Below, piece by piece: positions 11,366-24,441 of a stretch of DNA of 64,000 nt. Where the stretch lies: positions 248,001 through 312,000 of the forward strand of contig OZ237754.1 in the NCBI GenBank assembly GCA_965178125.1, written 5' to 3'. This DNA comes from Bilabrum cf. latius. Its lineage: Eukaryota; Bigyra: Bicosoecida; Bigyra; Bicosoecida. The notes beneath the pieces were generated by a model that was not told the origin of the DNA, made no database searches, and saw only the letters and a list, made by a program, of their open reading frames with translations. A program made the translations under genes and the position numbers. Each line of letters opens with the position of its first letter. Position 1 is the first letter of the stretch.

Positions 11366-14300
11366 TTACCCCCGAGCAGTGCGACGCCCGCCCAAACCTC
11401 GGGCCAGGCCGCCGAGGGGGTTGCTCGACTTGAATGCAGTCAGGTCGAGTTCCTTCTTGGGCTTAGCGTCAGGAGACCCGGCTCCTGATCGTATTTGAGG
11501 CTGCACGGGGGAAGCTGCCTGCTCCGATGCCCTGGCCCTCGCGGCCGCAGCAGCCAGCGGGTTGGATTGATTGAACGTACCACCCGCTAGCGCCATGGCC
11601 GTCTGCTTTCGTGGCTCGGCCACCTTGGCCTTAAAACCAGCTCCTGAAATGGCGGTGGAGCTGCTTTCACCAACAGACGCTGGTCCAGTCGTGGGAAGAC
11701 TCTGCAGCTGGACCGACCTGCTCGAGGCAGCCTTCTTCATGCGCTTCCTTAGCTGTGACCCCTCGTCCTGGTAGGGCCGAACCAGACCACAGCACGAGAG
11801 CGCGGTGCCCTCCTCGTCTAAGATCCGGGTGATGCGCATACAACGGTTGAGACTGTTCAGGAAGAACATGATTCCGATGGCAGACAGGCACACGACGTTG
11901 GCCACCAGCAGGCACGACGTCGCTGCCTCCTTGCCCCACTCCCCCACCGATGGCGAAATCAGGTACAAACCGCAGTACAGCGTCAGGAACTGCGTGCACA
12001 AGCACAGCATCTCGAGCAGATCCAAGGCAGGGTTAGTGTACGGCCACACGCGGGCGTGCAGCCCAGCCGCCACAAAGACCAGCAAGAGAGCGCAGTACGT
12101 CTGCACATCAATGCCGTAAGGCCGCAGGAACACGGAGATCACCGCGATGCCCACCTTGCGCAGAGCCACCACGCTCTCCCAGTATGCCGCCTCAGTCTTG
12201 AACCCCGCGAACAAAAAGTAGAACCTCCTGCCGAACTGTGGATCGTCCAACCGGTCCCGCATGTACCACATGAGCAGGCCAGCCCCTACGGGAACACCAA
12301 CCGAGTACAGCGCAAAGAATGGCATGCCGACAAAGTACTGAGCTGCAAAGCTGAGTCTGCTGTCGCATGTCACGTCCATGTCGTACAGAAGCACGCTGCG
12401 CTGGGGGGCCTGATCCACTGTGAGCATGCTCTCACGATCAGCGCTGATTGCTTGCGTGGTTCCACCTACATCCACGCAGGTAAACAGCCGCAGGGCGGCC
12501 TTGGAAACGGTGGAGTGGATCAAGAAGCCCACCACGATACACGAAACGAGGATCCTATCAACGGTGTGCTCCCAGGTGGACGACTTGGTGCTGATGGCAG
12601 CTGCCCTCACCTTGAGATCGGCGATCTCCACCAGGGAGAACCCGGCTGCCTGCAGCGCCGCCTCGTCCCCGCTAGCCCGGCGCGATTCTTGAAGCAGCTG
12701 CAGGCCGCTAACGCCCTCATAGCTGCCCTTCGTCTCGAATGAGGATCGACTCGGGCCAACGACGCTGTCGGGGACGCTGGCCGTCTCAGCATCCGACAGG
12801 TCGTCCGGCTGCCCCCCTCGGATGCTCTGTGCCACACTCATCGTGATGCTTGGCCTGCGGCCTATGGAGCGGTGTGACGACATGGGCAACAGCGACCCGA
12901 GGTATCTATCAGACTCTGGCTGGTCGAATCGAAACATGGCTGGCTTGCGATCGACGGCCCGAGATGAGGGTTGCCCCGTCTCGAATGAACCCCCGACCGA
13001 GGTTTCCTTCCAACTCCCGTCGCTGGCAACTCGCCTCGTGCTGGGCGGCCTGAGATGGGGCTTCGGCCTGGGGTTCAGCATGCTCTTGCTCTCGACGTGG
13101 AAGCCCGTGGCACTGCCTTCCACAGATTCGCTCGCTGCCCCGTGCACCTGACGAGGGGGCAACGCAATGGAGTCGGTGACAGAGGATGCACTCGGCGAGT
13201 CCTGTCGACTAGATGAGTACCTGGCGCGCATCCTCTCAATGCGGGTACCTTTGGGCGCTGACCTCGCCCTTGATTTCACGGGAGCTCGCATGGCCATCGA
13301 GCGGGAGGACTGCATACGCGCACCCAGACCACCGAATCGCTTCGGTTTCTTGACCTGCGGCTTCAGTTTGCGGGCCTGCGAGCGCCGCAGCATCTCAGCG
13401 ACCAGCCTGCCTCGCCCCGCCTGGTCTACCATCCCCACAACACTGCGAGGCCCGAGCGTCGAGGCACCAATGGATCGGGTGGAAGGCTGCAGCGCCAGCC
13501 CGTTCCTCTTGCTGGAGTGGCCCAGGCCCGCAGACCCCAGCTTCGGGCCAGAGGCGGTCGCTCTGGCCATGGGGTTCATCGTTGAGGTGCTGCCACCTCC
13601 TCCCTGCAGCCCACTCGCCGATTCCCGAATCAGCTTATCTCGATTCGATGATGCATTGCAGCTGCTGATCAGGTACCGCACGTACCAGAATAGCGAGATC
13701 CCGCCAATGAAGAACAGCGGGGCCAGCAGCACCATCCCGGTCTTGAGATAGAATGTCCTCTCCCCAATGATGGAGTCACGGTCAACCAGGCAATCCACCG
13801 AGATCACGTTCGGCGACACGCTCGATGCGGTATCTACAGAGGCAAACAGGGACTCGACGCTGTCAGGCCACTGCAGGTCAAACGAAGAAGCAAGCGCAAT
13901 GGTCTGCAGGTGCGACACCCCAATCTTCATGATCATCACCTCCGGCTTGCCCTCCCTCTCCTTCGTCTTGAGAGTGCGGAGGATCACGAATGCTACGATG
14001 GCCAGCATGAGTAGCACGATCAGCACCATGACCACTATAATGAACGTTCTGTCCGCGCACTCCCTGCAGCGAAAGCTGCCCGTCCTCGTGAATCCCTGCG
14101 AGCACGTCGTGCACAGCAGCCCCTCGTGGCCCTCGTCACACTGCTCCACGGCGTTCGACTAAAGCACCACACCGGGGAGCGCTACAGGAAGAAACGCCTC
14201 AGGCGGCAGGTCGATCCTCCGCAGCAAAGTTTCGGCATCCTGAGCGTCCCCTTCCTCGTTGTCGATCCCGATCTGGGCTGCTTGCAGCAACCGGAACCTT

Positions 14301-17300
14301 GCACCGCTCACCGCTGCACTAGCGTTGAACTAGTCACTGATCGTTTGCTCTTGCCCATACTCCTCGTCGGGAGTCTCGACAATTGCACCTTGCTCGTTGA
14401 GCTCAATCCCCCCACAGCTGGCCTCCTCGGGGCACTCCTGGAACACGAGGCCATGCTCAGACCAGGGCACCCGCCAGTAGCCCTGCAGCGCAGTGACGTT
14501 CTCGTGAGGCAAGCCGGCGCAGAAGGCACCGGGTGGACACTCGGCGCACGTGATGAGCTTAGAGTCGTTCCAATGCGTCTGGAGGAATTCAAACGCCTCG
14601 CATGCTTCGGTGATCTGTGGAGATATCTCTGAGAATGGCCCCGTTCCGGCAGTGTTTTCAGCCGCAATCCTGAACCAGTACGGGACTCGAGCAAATCCAG
14701 GCAAAGTTCTGAAGTACTCGACAATGCCTCTAGTCTAATCAAGGACTTGGAAAGTTGTCTGCCGTACGGGCTGCGAGCCGAGCGAGTTGAACGTCACCCC
14801 GCCGTCGTCACTCGTCTCAATGGCGAAGCTGCTGGCCTCCTCAAAGAACTCTACCTCGAAGTCATCGTCCACGTTGCTGTCGTTGAGGACCTTGTCGGAG
14901 TACAACCATCGCAGGGTGATGGAGCTGTGGGCGCCAGGTGTGCGATACCCAGCGATGTTGAAAGGAAGGTTGAACGGCCTGCTGCCGCCACCTTTGTAGG
15001 CAAACCATCGGTTCCCCTCGCTCGGGTTAGTCTGTCCGGTGCGCGTCTCAATAATGACAGGTAGTCCAACGAGTGCTCTGGAGTCAACCGCAGCTGCATC
15101 CAATAGGGCCTGCGATTTGTCTGGGACTGTGCAGGACAGTGCGGTCCTGCCCTCGAACCCGATCGAGCCACAAGGCAGCCCGCCCACAGTGATATTCTTG
15201 ACGTCGTCACGCGAGTACCCGAAATTGGATCCAAAGATGATGATAGACTCTCCATCGGCGGCGGTCTGAGGCCTCACAGTTTCGATCTTCGGATCGCCAA
15301 CCACCTCAAACACCGAATTGGGCAGAGACAGCTGTCCGCCGGAGGACACCACCACCTGCGAACCCTGCCAAAGAGACGCGTTAACACCATAGCACCGAAT
15401 CTTCGAAGATGAGACCAGAACAGTCGAGTTACACGGGCTACCTCCTACAGATACAAAGTCAACGTCAGCCTGGCTGTGCCCGAAATGCTCCCCAGAGATG
15501 TTGAAGTCTAGGTTCGGCCCGCCAGTAAATGCATAGTCCGGCGAAACTGTGAGAACTTGCGGAGTGTAGTACGAGAACAACCGAGCTGGATCGTTCTCCA
15601 GACCACCACGGGTCGTCACTGCCACATTGACTTCCTTGCCAGCCCCTGGCGGCAGTACCGCGACAATCTCGTCATCCTCGGGGGAAAATGAAAAACTTGC
15701 AGGATATCCTGCAATGCTCACACCAAGAACATCGCCAAGAGCGTTTCCAAAGCTCTGGCCTGAAATCTAGATTGGGATACCCCCGGCATTCGGTCCTTGC
15801 CGTGGCTGCACGATCCGTACCTAGGGTTTGCCCAGCAAATCAATGCCCACACCGCCCACGGTCGTGCTTATCTAATTCCCAACCTGCACCTGCATCCGAA
15901 ACGAACCTGCCGATACGTTTGCGGGCGCGAGATGCTCCAAGACACACTCGATACTGCCCGTGCGTCCAGAGCGATCCACCGACTAAACGGCGCAAGGTAC
16001 CTGTGTCACGCCGCCCCCGGGTCGCGCGGCGGCAAGGGACACGGCTGAGATGTCGCTGTCGACCAGGCCAAAGTTTCTCCCTCGCACCGTCACGCTCTTG
16101 CCAGTCTCTCCGACGAAAAGATACTCCGGCACAACCGCCTCGACAGTGGGTCCTGCATATCTCCAGATCTGTCTGGGCGCGCTCTCGACCCCCGTTCGGA
16201 GACCCACCACCACAGGCTGGTTGGTACCGACACCAGGAGGGGTCAGCACGCTGATCCGGGTGCGGCTCAGCACCCTGAACTGAGGACAGGGCCTGCCTCC
16301 AATCAAGACGTGCTGCACATCTCCCGGCTACGTACCAAAGTTCGTTCCAGCGATGGTTGCGTTCGTGCCCCCCTCCACTGCACCAATATCTGGCTCTATG
16401 GAAGTCACAGAAGGGTTGCCGTACCCCTCAAAGACTGTCGAGAGAACCAGCTGGGACCCATCCGATCGCACCACTCGCACGTCCGAATTGGGCCAGTCCG
16501 CCACACCGTTCAGCTCGCATCGAATACGGGATGATGACTCTACTACTATATTCTCGCAAGGATATTCGCCGAGGGATACGAGAGTGAGCTGCGACACGTC
16601 ATTCGCGAGATCACTTCCTTCTAGACGAACCGACACGTTGCCTACCCCCGGTAGCATGTACGGCGGTTCCACCCTTGTGATTCGCTGTGCCGCGTACGAA
16701 AATAGCACAGGGCGCGAAACTAACCCATCCCGCCGATGCACTCGAACAGGCAGAGACGAGCCTATGCCAGGAGGCACGTCGACTTCAATTGACTGAGAGC
16801 TACGGTATGCCACCCTCGGTGCCTGCTGTGATCCGATAGTCACTCGCAGCACGTCTGCAGGAACAAATCCAAAACCATCGCCTGAGAGCACGAACGAATA
16901 ATTGCCTGTGATAGAATTCACTCCGCCTGGGGCATTACTGACGATAGCTTGCACCGCAGGATCAGGCGCAATCTGCAAAAGGGCCTCTTCCCTCGAAACC
17001 TGATTGCCGATCGCGACCCGGACACGGTCGCTGTCCCATGGCCCCTGAATACCCTCGCAAACCAAGCGCGACTGGTTAATGCGCCGCACGGTAGGGCAAC
17101 GGCGTTGTCCGATCTCTACGAACTCCACATCGTCGAGCTCGTGCCCAAGCTGCTAGCCATCAACCGTTAGATTGTAGCGGATCGTGCCAGAGAGCAACTG
17201 GAACGGAAATACGCTCTCAACCGTTGGGGGTAGGTAGCTGAACAGCTCGTTTGGGACCGATGAGCGACCTCCTCGTGAGCGAATACTCACTGACAGCGCT

Positions 17301-20300
17301 CTTCCCGCACCGCGAGGTGCACTACACTCGACGGTCATGGTTCCGTCTACCTCCCCTCGAGCAATGCTGGTGTTCCCACAACTGGCTCCGCCGATCGTAA
17401 CGTTCAAAATATCCGTTGCATACCTTCCACACTGCCTGCACGATATCATCTGGCGTTGGCTGTCAACCACACCAGACCTTCCTGGGGCGATCGACGAGAC
17501 GATCGGTTGGTCAAACACGGTCATGAGCGGAAGGGACGCCGCTTGCCCGCCGACCAGTCGCACCGTGACTAAACTGGTTAATACGGCGTTCGTTCGCAAC
17601 CCCCTGCATATCAGCTAAGTCCGCGACCTCCACGCGATCGAGGAGCAGTTTGCGTCACCAATCAGCACTTCGTCAATGCTGCCAAGACCAATCCCGAAGC
17701 CCGTGCCGTTGATGACAACATCTACTTTATCATCAGCATCCGCACCTCTAAAGATGTAGTCTGGCTCGATCGACGCGATCGTTGGGTGCTCGTACGACAG
17801 TAGTCGGTTGGGCGGGCTTGCGAGGCCGTATGCGTTCGTGATCTGCACGTCAAGTCCCGCCCCAATGCCAGGGGGAACCTCACAGGTCAGGGTACCGTCA
17901 GCAATGCGACTGGTATCAACCTCCACGCACGGGACCCCACCAACGGTGACCGTGCTCAGATTCGCAGGGCTACTCCCGAACGATGACCCAGATATTATGA
18001 TGAGTGCCTCCCCCACCTAGGGTATCCCGCGGGAGGGCTGCGCGGACAGGACGAGCGGAGACCCAATCACCTGAAATTTAGACTGAGTCGACACCGACTG
18101 GCCGCCGATGGACACCGACACGCGGCCAGAGGCCCAGCCGGACGCATCGAGGTCTCGGCACCGCAGCACTGTCGTTGAAATGACATCGAGCTACTCGCAC
18201 GGCATGCCGCCTATGATGACATCTGGAGGCAAGTCTGACGCATTTCCAGAGGCAAGCGAGCTCCCAGTCACGATGACATCGAGCCTCGTGCTGTTGTCCG
18301 GAGCGGTTAGAACAATTGGAGGCGTGATCATCTGAAGCGCAGGGGGTTCGTAGCTGAACACCGGGGCTTCCCTGGAGGGTTTCCCAACGCTGTTGACTAC
18401 CTCCACGTTCAGTCGGGAACCTACGCCGGCGGGCAGAATGCACCGAAGCAGCCTGTCGCTGACAACAACGACCGAGCCACACTGCCTGCCCCCCACAGTG
18501 ACAGCCTCCACGTCGTCGGGTCGGCCACCGAAACCCAGGCCTTGCACATCTAGAGTCACGCCGCCCCGGGTAGACGACCTCGATGGGCTCACCCCAGTAA
18601 CAATTGGGGCCCGCACAGTCTCAAGCAGCGTGAACGATGCCGTGGCCTGCCCTTCGAGCTCTAGCTCGACAGTAGAGCTGCTCCACGTCGCAGCAGAAAC
18701 ATTGTTGCACCCAATCACGCTCGAGTTGACAACGACGATTTCGCCGCACGGATTCCCGCCGATCGATACTTGCGGCGGGATCAGGGCGAGGCCTTCAGCC
18801 GGTGACTCCGGCGCGGCCAGATGCTGGCCATGCAGCACGAAGTCATAAGACACCGGGCCCGTGAGCACCCTGGTTGGGCTTAAACTGGTAATTGATGGGC
18901 TATCGTAGCTAAACCGTGCTTCCCCCATGCTTGCAGTCCCAAGTGAGTTGTTCAGCTGGAGCGTAAGGTCTCGTCCTGCGCCGGGCGGCACCGTGCAGAC
19001 TACTTGTCTAGAGGAGCGATGAACCACCTGCAAACAGGCCCTGTCTCCAACATGCAAACTAGCGATGTCATGTGGGAAGGACCCGAGGCTCTCCCCAGTG
19101 ATAGTTATGTTGAAGCCACCATCCGTTGGACCACCGGAAGGACCGACCGCCTGCAGGTTTGGCCTTGCATGGCCGATGAAGACCGACTCTGAAACAGCGG
19201 TCTGGTCTCCAACTGCCACAGTCACCTTGTCAGACAGCCAGCCAGCGGTGGCAGGGACGTCAAAGCACCGCAGGAGGGTGCTGTTCACGTGAGACACATT
19301 GCGGCACGTCCGCTCTCCAACCGTGACGACCGGTGGGCCATCGACGCCAGCTCTACCGAATTCGCTTCCGTAGATTGCAAAATCGTAGGTGACGGGCCCC
19401 ATCATTGCATAGGTCGGGTCTGTGCGGGTGATGAACGGCGCTCTGTAGCCTAGAATATCATCTGTCTCGACGACAAGGCCAAGCCTCGTTTCAAGGCGCA
19501 CTGAGGCTTTCTTGCCCACCCCCGGTGGAGAATAGCACCTAACCTCAATCGGCGTTCTCACCGACAAGCCCGTGCACTCTCTCTGGTTGATCGTCACGTT
19601 GACCACGTCATTTGGGGAATCACCAAAGCCAGAGCCGATGAGCTGTACTTGTTTTTCACCGATCGGGTTGTTCAGCCTATGGTACCTGCCCTGCGGATCT
19701 GTAGGAATCAATGCGGGCAGTGCCGTGGAAAGCGTGGGAATCCCGTAGACGGTAAGGAGATTTACACTATTGAACGACTGATCGCCGGCTTGCAGCCGCA
19801 CCGTCGATGAATCCCACTCCACCCCAGTCTGCTGCAAGCCTACGCAGGTGATCTTGCTCGAGCTTTGCACAGAGATGCTGTCGCACGCAATCCCTCCGAT
19901 CTCGACCAAACCAGGCACATCCAGTGAGCTGGCCAAGCTGCTGCCAGTCAGCGACACATCCAGCGTCTGCGTCCCCGCCATCAAGTAGCTGGGGTCTATT
20001 GAGCTCACAACTGGAGCATCGTACCGAAACAGGCCTTCACCTCCAATGCGCATCGAATACACCCGCACTTCAAGTCGCACTAGCTGACCAAATCCTGGCG
20101 GGACCGTGCAGTTCAGTTGAGTTCCATCGGGATTCCTTGTAAAATTTGTGCAAGGACGGCCTCCGATTGTAATTCCGAACACATCAGAGATATTTAGGCC
20201 AAAGTTGCTGCCAATGATCTGCAAAGTGTAGCCCCCGTGGGTCGGTCCCGATCGGGGGAATACCTCAACGATTTCTGGCCCGTCTTGCACGCGAAACGTC

Positions 20301-23300
20301 GGACTCGCCCTCCTCTGACCGGCTACGATGATCACAATATCTCCAGTCGTGTAGCCTGCAGACGCAGCGATTCCTTTGCACAGGAGGGTAGATGAATCAA
20401 TATAGACCACAGACGAACAGTTCTATCCGCCCATAGATACCAAAGATGGGTAAATTCCTGCTGCATCGCTTCCAAAGCCAGAGCCCGTGATCGTATAGTC
20501 AACCACCCCGCTAAGCGGAGCTTCTGGAGGCTGCATCTCGCGAGCAACGGGAGGTTCGAAGGAGAAAAACGAGTTCACAGAGCTCGAGCGACCTACTTTA
20601 TTTGTGACCTTTACCCTCAGGTTCTATCCAGCACCGTCCCCTAGCGTGCACCGAATGCTCTGCAAAACAGACCCGCTGCTGCCTGCGACGAGCTGAGGGC
20701 CGCGACATGCAAATGATCCGATCATGACAGACTATATATCAGACGAGGCTTGACCAAAGGCAGACCCTGATATAGTGACAATGGTTCCCGCGCCAGATGG
20801 ATCAGTGCTGGCAGAGTCCGAAGGATCCACACGTTGCACGATTGGTCGCTCAATGCGCTCTAGGGCCGCAGTCAGGGTAGAAGTGATACCGCCGACTGTG
20901 ATGGAAGCCGACGACCCAGTGCCCGCGGATAGCCTAGCGCTAGTGATATTGCACCGGATTTGTGAGCTAGAGATCCACGTGAGGTCGTTGCACAGCTGAC
21001 CTCCGACCCTGGCAGTCGCACCCGAGAACCTGGGTGCATTCGGAGCCAGTCCCGTCCCTTCGAACATGATTTGGTGTGTCCCGCCGTCATGAATCAAGGC
21101 GTAGGACGGATTCAGGCGAGTCAGGACTGGGGACACATACGAGACGGTCACGATGGAGGCATTTGATACCTAGTCTCCGGCCCGTACCTTAACAGCCAGG
21201 TCCTTGCCCACACTCGGGGCAGCTGTGCATCGGAGCTGGCTTCCACTCAGAGCTACTGTGCTTGCACAGGGGACGTCGCCAATGAGCACCTAGGGCGTGC
21301 CCTCCTGGCCTCCGAAGCTCTCTGCATCGACAAGCACGAAGTCGCCGCCCGACTGCCGCAGCAGAGTCTGGGTGCCAACGATATCCACATCTGAAATGGT
21401 GGGATACTTGTAGCCGATCATCAGAGATGACTGTGGCTCCACCTCATCGTACCCAGAAGCAAGTCGGAAGGACTTCAGCGACCCCACCCCGATGGGCATC
21501 ACGACAGATAGCGTCGTGTCGCTTTCGCGTATGATGACCTGGGAACTAAGCTGAGCCGTCCCCCAGAGCGCGACTGGGACTGCACCAGTCGTACCAAAGT
21601 CAGTGCCTCGCACTACGATGGTGGATGCAGCACCCTCCGCAGGCAGTCGGATGGCGGCGGAGGCACTTGCAAAGTAGGACGACCCATCGAAATCAATGCT
21701 GCTGATGATCGGCGCGCTGACGTTGAACACGGAAGCCGTGCCCCCTGCCTGCACCCAGCTGCTCGATGCCAGGCCCAGGTTGTGCCAGCTCTCGTCCGCA
21801 GAACTGTCCACGGTCTTCAGGAGCTATCTTGAGTCGAGGCTGCCGCCCGGGCCAGAGGTCGACGTCTGCCCGCCCACAGTCACCGACACGTGGCCCAGCG
21901 CGCCCACGCCTGCAGGGGTCGAGCACTCCAGCTTGCGGTCGCTATTTCGCACGATCGATGTACAGGCGCTCCCGCCCACGCTCACAGATATGTCGCTTGC
22001 GCCCACCGCCACGGCGCTGCTCCCGCTCCACTTGGTCGAACCGAAATTCAGGCCAAGCACGGTCAGCGTCTGCCCGCCCGCCGCATTCCACCCCTTTCCC
22101 TGGGACGGGCTGTGCCCCGAGGGCAGGCTCACGGCGTGCACCTCTGGTTTGGCGTAGGCGAACGGTGACCCAGACACCGTGGCTGAGCGACTTCCGATCG
22201 AGACAGACACCGCGAGACCAGTCCCGATGCCGTCCGGAACTACACAGTCGAGCTGAGTGTCGCTGACGACTGCAGTGCTGACGCACGGCCTGCCCCCAAT
22301 CTTGGCCGTGACCAGCGCGGAGTTGCTGGAGCTGCCAAAGTGCTTGCCATTGACCCTGACCTTGTACTGGAGGGCGTCATCCAGCCTGCCGGTGGTGGCG
22401 TTGGCCCACCGCCGCTGCAGCGCCTGGGAGGTAGACCAGGACGTGGCCTCCGGGGCCTTATAGTTGAACGAACCATCTACACTATAGGTTCGAGAGCCGA
22501 CCTTGAGCACGACCGCAACGCCAGTACCGACGCCAGCCGGGATGGTGCAGGTCAGGTCAGCTTGAATCGCTTCGCTCGAAGGACCCCGTATGTTGGTCCA
22601 GCTCGGCGACCCACAAGCTCTCCCCCCAATCGTCACCGACTTGCTTGACGACGTGTCAATTAAAATTCCCGACTGGACCTGCGCCTGGTGCCTGATTGTG
22701 ACCGTCTCCCCGCCTGCCGCGTTGAAGCTCTGGGCGCTCACAAGAGAAGTCTTGCCGTCGGTGCACACCGTCTAGGCGTTCAGGATAGCGTCATCAGCGG
22801 AGGCAGGCGTTGAAATCGAAGTGGATTTAGCTGCGTTTTGCAGCAGGACTCCGCCCTTTTGCGCCGTGCAGGAGGTCCCGCATCCGCAGGATGAGCCGCA
22901 CTTGTGCAGCCCGCTCCTGACGTCCACGCTGCTGTTGTCGTACACTACGACTGCATTGCCAGACCCGCTGCTCCGGGCAAACTCGACTACACCTCCTCCC
23001 CCGGCACCAGTCTACGGCTTGCTGGATGCTCCACCGGAAAACGTGCCGGATGGGTGGTCGGATTCGTCGATGCCCCCCCTTGCCTGCAGCACGGCCGCCT
23101 TGCTGACGATGATCTTGCTGCCGCCCTTGGCTTTGAGCCGGATCATGCCGCCGGCACCACCTCCGCCCAGGCCGGGCAACGATGTGCTGGCACCGTCCAT
23201 GTTGATGGTCGTCTTCCCCAGCACTAGATCTCCGCTCTCGGCCACCAGCTCGATGGCACCACCGCCCGCACCTCCGTGAGAAGGGGTGCACATGGCCTCC

Positions 23301-24076
23301 GTAAACAGGCCTTCGTGCACTTCATCGCAAATAAAGAAGAAGCATTCTCTCCTCCGGACGCCGCCAGAACCTGCGCCCCCGCCACCACCCCCAGCTAAGC
23401 TAGAACCAGGGGAAGTCCCAAATGCATTGCCAGCACTGGCGCTGAGCGCATTTCCACCCTTGCCGTAGTGCGAGCCTCCTGCACCTCCCGGCCAAAAACC
23501 TTGCAAATCTGAATATCGTTGGCTGTTCCACGGAGCAGCCTCCGATACTGATCCAGATGGGCCGCCGGCAGCGTTCGTATCGTCGATGTCTCTAGCTTTC
23601 ACGCCTTTCAAGGAGTCCTCATCTGAATACATACCTGCAATGCCCCCGTTGTATCCACCAATGCGACCAACATGGAACGATTTATAGGATTGGCCGTGGC
23701 ACAAAATCTTTTTGTCGTCGGCCGAAACCGTCACTGTGCGGCTGCCTGGAGAAGCGTCCAGAATTCCGCCATTGATCGTCGTCCCCTTCCTGGAAATCAG
23801 ACGCAGTGGCCGTGTGCCTGATAAGCTCACAGATACACTGCCATCAATAACGATGTAATCGAACGTGAACTGTGCCACTCCGCCGACAACAGTTCCATCA
23901 GCGCAAATGTTCGAGCTGCAAAGCTTCGGGGTACTTCCGGACGTAGAGACTGTCATTGAATCTGAGGAAGAGCAACAAAAGATAGATTTTTTATCCCTCG
24001 GCAAGCATGCAGACCTGACTGAAGGGCTGGCCACGACCAGTGCGGCAGCAAGACACACCAAACGTGAAGACGTCAT
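11366..24076 (-). CDS. Giant TIG/IPT-repeat receptor-like polytopic membrane protein, copy A
   Basis: A single frame of 4237 codons ends in TAA at 11366-11368. It opens with a signal peptide (MTSSRLVCLAAALVV) and a Gly-rich region. About two dozen TIG/IPT immunoglobulin-like repeats follow (roughly residues 460-3030), each with VGGxxC, a PPGxG-type turn and FSYxPP. Next come a Cys-rich segment (CAECPPGAFCAG), an EGF-like CTTCSQGF patch, and a C-terminal block of about nine membrane segments (residues 3320-4080). This suggests a surface receptor or adhesion protein with a channel-like end; the ligand is unknown. Twenty in-frame TAG codons run from genomic 23012 to 14159. An upstream in-frame ATG at 24113-24115 would add 13 residues; the later start matches the paralog. 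It lies divergent to the LRR gene. Confidence 0.88.
11832..12813 (-). repeat. Near-identical tract shared with copy B (inverted), membrane block
   Basis: It matches about 43285-44265 on the plus strand, from DLSDAETASVPDS through the last membrane helices to SLNRCMR. Most codons are identical, with one short replaced loop (after FTCVD). Confidence 0.78.
13650..14160 (-). repeat. Near-identical tract shared with copy B (inverted)
   Basis: It matches about 41890-42400 on the plus strand and covers the Cys-rich QCDEGHEGLLCTTC segment and the first two membrane helices. The tract is far more conserved than the flanking linker and TIG repeats. Confidence 0.75.
21712..22463 (-). repeat. Near-identical tract shared with copy B (inverted), first TIG repeats
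   Basis: It matches about 33420-34171 on the plus strand, from YKAPEATSWSTSQ to WVQAGGTASVFN, including the shared in-frame TAG at 21824/34057. Flanking protein sequence diverges sharply at both ends. Confidence 0.8.
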
Positions 24077-24441
24077 GGTATTGCTGCCGTACCTGATCCT
24101 GCTTTCCAACCCCATGTTCCAACTGAAACAGCAAAATATGCACTACGTTGGTAGATTTAAACCGATCTATCTCGCATGAGGCGAAGAAACGCCGACTGCA
24201 AGGGCGTAAAATGCAGATTTTAGCAACGCATGCCATGTTGCGAGAAGGAGATGCAAATGCTCATACCGATCCTCTTGAACATTGTCAACCCCTTCTATCG
24301 TCTCACGCGAATACTTTTGTATAGTTCAAACATAACCAGGTAGTTACTACGGTATTTTGACAACGGATATAGGGGTGCTTGGATTTGTCTGAGTGTGTAA
24401 CCGCTGGTTGTGAGAATTCCTTGCGGTTAACCTTGGCGCCA
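24077..24441. promoter_or_regulatory. Divergent upstream region (TIG copy A / LRR gene)
   Basis: These 365 bases separate the start codons of two divergent genes and must hold both promoters and 5' leaders. They are visibly AT-richer than the neighbouring genes. I recognise no defined box. The LRR frame is open from a TGA at 24358-24360, so its start could lie slightly upstream of the first ATG. Confidence 0.45.
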
